NCBI GenBank assembly: GCA_046728075.1 | Contig: JBKPDV010000220.1 | Location: 1 to 5,608 of the forward strand | Source: JBKPDV01 sp046728075 | Lineage (GTDB): Bacteria > Acidobacteriota > Thermoanaerobaculia > UBA5066 > Gp7-AA6 | DNA: 5,608 nucleotides | Reading direction: 5' to 3' | In this document: piece after piece, positions 1 to 4,295 of the stretch | How positions within the stretch are numbered: position 1 is the stretch's first letter | Layout of the letters: every line of letters starts with the position of its first letter | Notes under the pieces: generated by a model | Database searches by the model: none | Seen by the model: the letters and a program-made list of their open reading frames with translations, nothing else | What the model was told of the DNA's origin: nothing | Program-made: the position numbers and the translations under genes

Positions 1-1
1 C

Positions 2-310
2 TGTCGTCCGGAACGATTCGTCTTCTCCTGGGACGACGAGGGGGAGCGCGTTACCGTCGTGACCGCGAGGAGGATCTACCATGCTCACGTCCTCGCCGGC
101 GGCCCCTCCGAGCCGGAGGTCTTCGAGGATGAGATGCTGATCGATCCTGTCGCCGACCCCGGAGGGAAACTCGATCTCAAGCAGTCGGATCCCCAGAGTC
201 TCGCCGCGCTCCGCCGCGGCGCTCGGGTTTATCTGGAGGTCTATCCCTGGGTCGTGGCCGAGGGGCGGTCCGGAACCCCTCCTTCCGGTGCGACGAGCGG
301 GCTGCAGTAG
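2..310 (+). CDS. C-terminal part of an unrecognised protein, cut by the left edge
   Basis: The frame is open to the first base and ends at TAG 308-310, giving about 102 residues of C-terminus. A GTG at 59 could start an 83-residue product, and a GGGGGAG lies 12 nt upstream of it. However, the residues before it (RFVFSWDDEGERVTVVTARR) read as continuous beta-strand protein sequence with the same GC-rich third positions, so I treat the gene as partial. Visible features are a strand-like segment at the left edge, an acidic stretch (PSEPEVFEDEMLIDP) and a second strand-like segment (RVYLEVYPWVV), followed by a Gly/Ser/Pro-rich tail. There is no signal peptide, membrane segment or catalytic motif in the visible part. 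I do not recognise the family. It is followed by a 131-bp spacer and is probably a separate unit from the next gene. Confidence 0.6.
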   Translation, partial: CRPERFVFSWDDEGERVTVVTARRIYHAHVLAGGPSEPEVFEDEMLIDPVADPGGKLDLKQSDPQSLAALRRGARVYLEVYPWVVAEGRSGTPPSGATSGLQ

Positions 311-441
311 AAGGTCGGTTCGCTTGTGTGCTCCCGCGGCACCGTACCGGTCGCGAATCGAAAAGTCTCACACGGCGTCCCCGGTTTCGCGCCAGAGTAA
401 TCTGTTGCGTTTGGCAGGCGTCTAATCGAGGAGGGGACGTG
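311..441. other. Intergenic spacer upstream of the exported protein gene
   Basis: This stretch of 131 bp separates two plus-strand genes. Its last 13 bases hold the Shine-Dalgarno sequence of the next gene. I looked for -35/-10 pairs and a terminator hairpin with a T-run and found none that I would defend. A promoter for the downstream gene is expected here but cannot be placed by eye. Confidence 0.5.
429..436 (+). promoter_or_regulatory. Ribosome binding site of the exported protein gene
   Basis: AGGAGGGG lies 5 nt from ATG 442 and only 2 nt from an in-frame GTG at 439. This favours ATG 442 over GTG 439 and over a much earlier ATG at 328, whose 38 extra residues are Arg-rich and would precede the signal peptide. 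Confidence 0.75.
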
Positions 442-1113
442 ATGGTTTCGCCTGGAAAGCCCGGGTGGACATTTTGTGAGGGCGCCGTGCGTGTGTTCGC
501 GCTTTTGTGCTGTGCGGCGATTCTGCCGGCCGCCTGCACCAGCTCCGCGCCGCCCCCTCCGCCGCCAGTCCAACCGGCGGCGGCGCCCTCGCACCCGGCG
601 CGGCCCGACGCTCTCGTCGGGACTTGGCTTTTCGAAATGAAACGCGGAAGCGGAGGCGACGCGATCCAGCACAGCCTCCACTTTTCGATGAGCAACGGCA
701 TCGTGGCGGGAAGCATCACGGGCCCCGACGGGAACATACACGAGCTGACGAACATCGTTCTGGCGGAGAACGGAAAGATTGCCTGGGACGTCGAGGGACA
801 GCTCCATTACGACGGGACGCTCGACGGCTCGTCCATGAAGGGAACGGCCAAGAGAAGCGCCACCCGGCGGCGCTCCCGCGACGACTCGGGCGACAGCTCC
901 GGAGACAACTCGGGAGACAGCTCCACGCCGCCTCCCGGAGGTTCCAGCGGCTACAGCCACGGCGGAAGAGGCGGCCGTGGCGGGCGGGGAGGCCGCGGCG
1001 GTTCCCGATCGACAGGTGGAATCACGTGGTCCGCCTACAAGTCGGTCCTGCCTTCGCCCGAGAACGCCGCCCCCGCTCCCACTCCGACGCCGTCTTCGCG
1101 CTCGGGCGGCTAG
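442..1113 (+). CDS. Exported, probable lipoprotein with Pro-rich linker, small beta domain and RGG/Asp-Ser low-complexity region
   Basis: The product is 223 residues. Residues 1-31 form a signal peptide: a basic/polar start, then a hydrophobic core (VFALLCCAAILPAA) ending at Cys32. The lipobox is imperfect (Pro at -3), so lipidation is likely but not certain. A Pro/Ala linker (33-55, six prolines in a row) leads to a beta-rich domain at about 57-139, containing VGTWLFEMKR, IVAGSITGPDG, IAWDVEGQLHYDGTLDG and SMKGTAKR. This pattern of short strands resembles small secreted lipocalin-like domains that I recall as hypothetical proteins in environmental bacteria. Residues 147-161 are an Asp/Ser/Gly repeat, 174-187 are GGRGG repeats, then ITWSAYKS looks like one more strand before a Pro/Thr/Ser tail. 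Function is unknown. The stop is shared in a CTAG with the convergent gene. Confidence 0.8.
   Translation: MVSPGKPGWTFCEGAVRVFALLCCAAILPAACTSSAPPPPPPVQPAAAPSHPARPDALVGTWLFEMKRGSGGDAIQHSLHFSMSNGIVAGSITGPDGNIHELTNIVLAENGKIAWDVEGQLHYDGTLDGSSMKGTAKRSATRRRSRDDSGDSSGDNSGDSSTPPPGGSSGYSHGGRGGRGGRGGRGGSRSTGGITWSAYKSVLPSPENAAPAPTPTPSSRSGG
880..924 (+). repeat. Two imperfect copies of a 24-base in-frame repeat (Asp-x-Ser-Gly-Asp-Ser-Ser)
   Basis: Copy one (880-903) encodes DDSGDSSG. Copy two (904-924, lacking the last codon) encodes DNSGDSS. The two differ at only a few bases (GAC/AAC and GGC/GGA), which suggests a recent tandem duplication inside the gene. The segment is acidic and polar and probably disordered. 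Confidence 0.75.
961..1002 (+). repeat. In-frame Gly-Gly-Arg codon repeat (RGG-like tract)
   Basis: These bases encode GGRGGRGGRGGRGG, residues 174-187 of the exported protein. The arginine codons vary (AGA, CGT, CGG, CGC), and so do the glycine codons. The tract is therefore conserved at the protein level rather than being a perfect DNA microsatellite. Confidence 0.8.
1110..1113. other. CTAG palindrome carrying the stop codons of two convergent genes
   Basis: The plus-strand stop is TAG 1111-1113 and the minus-strand stop is TAG 1112-1110. The two coding regions overlap by 4 bp with no spacer, so any terminator for either transcript must lie inside the opposing gene. Confidence 0.9.
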
Positions 1114-1451
1114 CCCTTTCCGCGGTAGAGGCCGAGGAGATTCCCCTCCGGGTCGGAGAACCAGGCGAAGCTTCCGCCCGGAATGTCGACGGGTCCGACG
1201 AGCTTTTTGCCTCCCAGCGCGACGACCTTGTCCAGATATGCCGGGATGTCGTCTACGGCGAAATAAACGGTCACGTAGTTGTGCGGTTCGTGTCCCAGGG
1301 CCGTGATGTGCCCGCCGACGTCCTCGCCGTTCCGGATCCTCGCGGCGGGACCTTCATCCTCGATCTTCCAGTCGAAGAGCTTGGAGAAAAACTCGGCGGT
1401 CTTCGCCTTGTCCCGGCAGCCGATCTCGAAATGGACAATCGGGTGCGACAT
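1110..1451 (-). CDS. VOC-superfamily (glyoxalase/bleomycin-resistance fold) protein
   Basis: This is a 113-residue single VOC module of two beta-alpha-beta-beta-beta repeats. Repeat one starts at HPIVHFEIGC (3-12), with a helix KTAEFFSKLFDW (17-28). Repeat two has VTVYFAVDDI (60-69), helix YLDKVVALGGK (72-82) and the hallmark FSDPEGNLLGLY (98-109). VOC proteins usually bind a metal through residues on the concave sheet. His7 fits the first ligand position, but the Glu normally found just after DPxGN is Gly107, as is common in the Cfp30B-like group, so classic metal catalysis is doubtful. The substrate cannot be told. The start ATG 1451 is fixed by a strong AGGAGGA just upstream. The gene follows the unknown-protein gene by 13 bp and is last in the cluster. 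Its TAG overlaps the opposing gene's TAG. Confidence 0.9.
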   Translation of the reverse strand: MSHPIVHFEIGCRDKAKTAEFFSKLFDWKIEDEGPAARIRNGEDVGGHITALGHEPHNYVTVYFAVDDIPAYLDKVVALGGKKLVGPVDIPGGSFAWFSDPEGNLLGLYRGKG

Positions 1452-1454
1452 GAG

Positions 1455-1464
1455 TCCTCCTCTT
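1455..1464 (-). promoter_or_regulatory. Ribosome binding site of the VOC gene
   Basis: On the minus strand AAGAGGAGGA ends 3 nt before ATG 1451 and begins directly after the TGA of the preceding gene. It decides the start against an upstream in-frame ATG at 1553, which lies inside the preceding gene and would add an Arg/Ser-rich non-VOC leader. Confidence 0.8.
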
Positions 1465-2058
1465 TCAGCTCGCGAGCGCGAGCCATGCGGCGATCGCCGC
1501 GAGCTTCTGATCCTGCGTCCAGGGAGGGCCGACCGTCTTGCCGAGGGCGGCAACGCGGCGCTGCAGCTCGCCGGCGTCGATGCGCAGGCGAGAGGCGGCC
1601 TCTCCGGTCGCTTCCTTCTCCTTGATCCGGAGAAGAGGAAGGCGATTTTTTTCCGCCGCGTCGGCGATCGCGTCTCGAAACAACTCGCCGTCGGCGGAGT
1701 GGATCAGCGCGTGCGAAGCCAGGATGGATTCCAGGTCCGGAAGCGGCCTGCCCGACGCGAGGAGCAGGCCGCACCCGACGACCGAGTGTCCCCGGGTTTT
1801 CAGGTCGGCGAGGACCGCTCGGAGCTCTTGCGTCGCCAGGCGTCCGGCTTCCTCCGAATATCGCGTCACGATCTGTCGCGCCTTCTCGAGCTTCTGTCTC
1901 TCCGCCTCGTGGTAAGGCTGCCTGGGGCCCGGAGTCTTCGAGGCGGAGAGCTCGATGCGCCGGCGATCGACCACTTCGATGGAGCCCCGGGTTCCGGCGA
2001 CGGCCACCAACGCCGCCCATCCCGAGTGCGCGCGCAGGCCGATCGCGGCTTTCCCCAT
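1465..2058 (-). CDS. Conserved protein of unknown function (197 residues)
   Basis: The N-terminus AAIGLRAHSGWAALVAVAG (4-22) looks like a strand-turn-strand with a HSGWA signature, followed by VDRRRIEL (30-37) and RQPYH (46-50). Helical segments follow, then VGCGLLLASG, a HALIHSADGELFRDAI segment, and a C-terminal GPPWTQDQKLAAIAAWLALA. I recall similar stand-alone proteins of about 190 residues with the same HSGWA, RQPYH, GxLFR and PW-K-AAxAAW landmarks, annotated only as hypothetical. The first strands resemble an RNase H/actin-like nucleotide-binding fold, but I see no catalytic acids to back this. No signal peptide or membrane segment is seen. The start ATG 2058 overlaps the DinB stop by one base (TAATG) with an AAGGA about 8 nt upstream, so translation is probably coupled to DinB. 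Confidence 0.8.
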   Translation of the reverse strand: MGKAAIGLRAHSGWAALVAVAGTRGSIEVVDRRRIELSASKTPGPRQPYHEAERQKLEKARQIVTRYSEEAGRLATQELRAVLADLKTRGHSVVGCGLLLASGRPLPDLESILASHALIHSADGELFRDAIADAAEKNRLPLLRIKEKEATGEAASRLRIDAGELQRRVAALGKTVGPPWTQDQKLAAIAAWLALAS

Positions 2059-2567
2059 TACATGCTTCCTTCGTCCGCGGAAGGACCGTAGAGATCGGGC
2101 ACGGGCACGTCGTTCAAGCGCAGATACACCGTCATCTGCCCTCGGTGGTGGACGATGTGGTTGAAGACGTGGCCGCGCAACACGGCGACTCGCGGCATCG
2201 CGAAGACCGTCCGGCCATTCATCAGCAGGGACCAGGGCGCAAAAAGGTCCGCGTCGCTCGCGCCCGCGATCGCCGCCCGCGCCCGGGCGCGATTCGCGTC
2301 GAACATCTCGAGCACCTCGGAGAGCGTCGCGGCCGATTGCACGAGCTCCGGCGGTTTTCCGCCGGGCGAGATGTCGAGCGAGTCCTGTTCGATCGTGTTG
2401 ACGGCCCAGCTCGGGAGAACCGCGAGCAACGTCGCGAGCCAGCCCAGCGTCCCGGACTTCGGATGCGGCTTCCATGCGAACCGAGCCTCGGGAACCCGCT
2501 CGAGAGTCCTGCGCGTGTTGTTCATCTCGTAGTCGAACTCGGGCACCAGCGAATCGGCGATCCTCAT
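2058..2567 (-). CDS. DinB-family four-helix protein, first metal-binding His replaced
   Basis: The 169-residue length is normal for the family. Helix one is at about 3-24; helix two contains GTLGWLATLLAVLPSW (39-54). Helix four carries GHVFNHIVHHRGQMTVYLRL (132-151). The C-terminal VPVPDLYGPSADE is a hallmark of this subgroup. DinB proteins usually bind a divalent metal through one His on helix two and an H-x3-H on a later helix; many are thiol S-transferases or hydrolases, e.g. bacillithiol transferases. Here His137 and His141 supply the H-x3-H. Position 47, where relatives have His in LATHLA, is Leu (TTG, 2429-2427). Metal binding may be weakened or use another residue such as His133. The start has a good AAGGAG on the minus strand near 2573. 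It follows the channel gene by 27 bp and overlaps the next gene by 1 bp. Confidence 0.88.
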   Translation of the reverse strand: MRIADSLVPEFDYEMNNTRRTLERVPEARFAWKPHPKSGTLGWLATLLAVLPSWAVNTIEQDSLDISPGGKPPELVQSAATLSEVLEMFDANRARARAAIAGASDADLFAPWSLLMNGRTVFAMPRVAVLRGHVFNHIVHHRGQMTVYLRLNDVPVPDLYGPSADEGSM

Positions 2568-2594
2568 CGGACTCCTTCCGTCACTCCGCCGAAT

Positions 2595-3245
2595 CTACAT
2601 CCGGCTCGCGGGATCTCCAAAGAGCCGGGGCAGAGAGCCGGTCAAGGACCAGTAGATGGCCAGAAGGAGGCAGAGTCCGAAGCTCGCCTCGGCGGAGAAG
2701 AAGGCGAGGCCCAGCGCGGCGAGATAGAGCGCGGGGCCCGTTCGATACTGACGCGTGATGGCGCTCACCTCGGCGGCTTTCGCGTGCACGGAGAGAAGAC
2801 GGTGACCCTTTGCGGCATAGCCCCACAGAAGGTTGAAGGCGATCGCGATCGCCACGTACGTGGCGGCGTAGACCGCGGCGGCGACGCGCGCGTTCGCTAA
2901 GCGCAGGTGCTCGGCGACGAGCGCCGTTGGAAAAGGCACGAACGTCACGAAGAGGAGAAGCAGCCCGTTCAGGAAGAGAAAGGGATCGGTCGTGCGGTGA
3001 ATGTGGCCGAACATCTTGTGGTGGTTGACCCACATCACGAGGATCGTCGCGAAGCTCGTCAGGTACGCAAGGTACATCGGCCACTGGCGGCTCAGGGCGG
3101 CGATGAGCCCGCCAGCGGCGGCGGCTTCCGCAGGCTTGGGCACCTTGACGTCCAGGATGAGAAGCGTGATCGCGATCGCGAAAACGCCGTCGCTGAACGC
3201 CTCGACCCGCCCGGTCTCCTTCTGCTCCTCGCCCGTCCCGGTCAT
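2595..3245 (-). CDS. TMEM175-family potassium channel (DUF1211)
   Basis: A 216-residue membrane protein of the single-repeat bacterial TMEM175 type, whose members assemble as tetramers and conduct potassium without the TVGYG filter. The family signature RVEAFSDGVFAIAITLL (13-29) opens the first membrane helix, with the conserved FSD at 17-19. The Ile and Leu residues along this helix are those expected to line the pore gate. Helix two (about 55-73) is followed by WVNHHKMFGHIHR, a conserved His-rich loop. Helix three (89-110) contains FLNGLLLLFVTFVPFPTAL. Further helices lie at about 118-142 and 168-195. No signal peptide is needed. Ribosome binding is poor: only a TAGGAA overlapping the previous gene's stop, too far upstream. 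Translation may depend on coupling from the DUF5996 gene 18 bp upstream. A link to its neighbours' chemistry is not evident. Confidence 0.92.
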   Translation of the reverse strand: MTGTGEEQKETGRVEAFSDGVFAIAITLLILDVKVPKPAEAAAAGGLIAALSRQWPMYLAYLTSFATILVMWVNHHKMFGHIHRTTDPFLFLNGLLLLFVTFVPFPTALVAEHLRLANARVAAAVYAATYVAIAIAFNLLWGYAAKGHRLLSVHAKAAEVSAITRQYRTGPALYLAALGLAFFSAEASFGLCLLLAIYWSLTGSLPRLFGDPASRM

Positions 3246-3263
3246 TCTTGAACAGTTCGGTTC

Positions 3264-4190
3264 CTAGCGCGCGCCCGGCCGCTCCAGCGCCGCCCGGTCC
3301 CACTTGCCGAGATTCGCGCCCGCCTCGTACGTGCTTTGCAGAAAGTCCATGACCGCCTCTTTGGGCGAGGAGAGCTTGCGGACTTCCTCGTAGGACAGGA
3401 AGAACTCTTTCATCTCCCGATGGTAGTAAGCCCCGGCGGGGCGGATCGGCGAGTCGGAGAACCCGGGCGGCTCGGGAGCCGAGTACGCGTAAAACACCGG
3501 GCCGTCCACGGCGCCGCCCCCAGGCCAGAAGCCCGCACTGATGACCTCGTGCGAATAGCCTTCGCGATCGACCGCATTGGCGCCTTCCCGCTCGGGCGCC
3601 CTCCTGCCGGAGAAACGCGTGACGCAGTGATCGAAGCCTCCCCAGAAGAAGTGCACCGGACTGGACTTGCCGATGAAGCGGGTGCGGAACTCCTTGAAGA
3701 TCGTGTCGGCGAGGAGGAGGACTCTCCAGAAGCGGTGCGCCTGCCGGGCATCGTACGCGGCATGCTGGCGGTCTTTGTCGAACCGAATCGGGTCCGGGAT
3801 CTCGACCGGCATCGGCCAGATCTTGACCGTGACGTCCAGGGAATTCAGAGCTTCGCGCACGTCCCGATAGAAATCCGCCACGGAGCGGGGCTCGAGCGTC
3901 AGAACCCGGGCGGAGCCACGGCTCGTCTCGATGACCAGCCGATGCTCGAGAAAGTCGAAACGAATCTCGAGGACTCCGCCGGCGTAGGGGATCGACGAGG
4001 TCGTCAGGCCGGTGGCGTCCACGTGGAACGTGACACCCCACCAGTGATTCACGCGGGGCGCGAGCGCCAGGCTGACCTTGCCGACGACCTGTGCGTACAT
4101 ATGGAGCGTCGCGTACGTGTCCTTCCATTCGGAGAGCGGCAGCGAGGGCCAGGGTTCCTCGAGGAACTTCGGCGAGGGCATTGCGGACAT
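3264..4190 (-). CDS. DUF5996 family protein
   Basis: This complete 308-residue member of a family of unknown biochemical role is typical of DUF5996 in length and motifs. They are WKDTYATLHMYAQVVGK (22-38), NHWW (48-51), GLTTSSIPY (61-69), FDFLEHRLVIE (78-88), SVADFY (103-108), SPVHFFWGGFDHCVTRFSGR (177-196), YSHEVISAGFWPGG (212-225), then an AYSAPEPPGF segment and a C-terminal WDRAALE. The abundance of Trp, His and aromatic residues in conserved motifs suggests a binding pocket, but no known catalytic motif is visible. It is cytoplasmic by sequence (no signal or membrane segment). The start is uncertain between ATG 4190 and ATG 4181. Neither has a Shine-Dalgarno sequence, while a -10-like CATAAT sits 7 bp upstream of ATG 4190. 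It is first in the minus-strand cluster and divergent from the protease gene. Confidence 0.88.
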   Translation of the reverse strand: MSAMPSPKFLEEPWPSLPLSEWKDTYATLHMYAQVVGKVSLALAPRVNHWWGVTFHVDATGLTTSSIPYAGGVLEIRFDFLEHRLVIETSRGSARVLTLEPRSVADFYRDVREALNSLDVTVKIWPMPVEIPDPIRFDKDRQHAAYDARQAHRFWRVLLLADTIFKEFRTRFIGKSSPVHFFWGGFDHCVTRFSGRRAPEREGANAVDREGYSHEVISAGFWPGGGAVDGPVFYAYSAPEPPGFSDSPIRPAGAYYHREMKEFFLSYEEVRKLSSPKEAVMDFLQSTYEAGANLGKWDRAALERPGAR

Positions 4191-4197
4191 GGGCCGG

Positions 4198-4203
4198 ATT
4201 ATG
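4198..4203 (-). promoter_or_regulatory. Candidate -10 box (CATAAT) for a leaderless DUF5996 transcript
   Basis: Read on the minus strand, the hexamer matches TATAAT at 5 of 6 positions. Its end lies 7 bp before A of ATG 4190, where transcription would be expected to begin. At 17-bp spacing the -35 would be TTCGAG (4226-4221), a weak match. The absence of any Shine-Dalgarno sequence fits a leaderless mRNA. Confidence 0.4.
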
Positions 4204-4282
4204 CCCCGGTCGGCGGTTCGCTCGAATCCGGTTCCCCGGCGGCACGGGATTTGTAGTGGAGTTCGTGGCGCCGCCCGAATTT

Positions 4283-4292
4283 GGAGGAGGAA
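4283..4292 (+). promoter_or_regulatory. Ribosome binding site deciding a CTG start for the M48 gene
   Basis: GGAGGAGGAA is a near-perfect Shine-Dalgarno sequence. No ATG, GTG or TTG follows it at a usable distance in frame; the codon 5 nt beyond the GGAGGAGG core is CTG 4296. An in-frame TTG at 4281 would place the Shine-Dalgarno inside the gene and has none of its own. Confidence 0.65.
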
Positions 4293-4295
4293 GTC

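Larger units (their letters stand above)
4191..4295. promoter_or_regulatory. Divergent promoter region between the DUF5996 cluster and the M48 protease gene
   Basis: These 105 bp must carry promoters in both directions. For the minus strand a -10-like CATAAT is visible (4203-4198). For the plus strand only weak AT-richer sequence near 4248-4256 is seen and I do not call a box. An imperfect inverted repeat (4214-4219 with 4224-4230, one bulged base, 4-nt loop) overlaps the expected -35 position of the minus-strand promoter. It could be an operator half or chance in GC-rich DNA. Confidence 0.5.

Noticed and set aside
311..441. Possible promoter using TTGCGT and TCTAAT in the spacer
   Set aside because: The two hexamers are only about 10 bp apart, far from the usual 16-18.
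177..960. Two long minus-strand reading frames (192 and 239 codons) opposite the exported-protein gene
   Set aside because: Arg/Gly/Pro-rich, no Shine-Dalgarno sequence or domain sense. They arise because GC-rich DNA has few stops, and they lie antisense to a gene with a convincing signal peptide.
507..1625. A 372-codon plus-strand frame running through the exported-protein, VOC and unknown-protein genes
   Set aside because: It is out of frame with the first gene and antisense to two recognisable ones, and its translation is Arg-rich without domains.
2581..4245. A 554-codon minus-strand frame spanning two genes
   Set aside because: It is the shifted frame of the DUF5996 and TMEM175 genes, both of which have strong family motifs in their own frames.
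4211..4245. T-arm-like TTCGctcGAATCC sequence suggesting a tRNA 3' end
   Set aside because: The loop is the wrong size, no acceptor, D or anticodon arms can be fitted on either strand, and the space is too limited.
3336..4256. A 306-codon plus-strand frame antisense to DUF5996
   Set aside because: It mirrors the codon-position bias of the real gene and has no recognisable domain or ribosome binding site.
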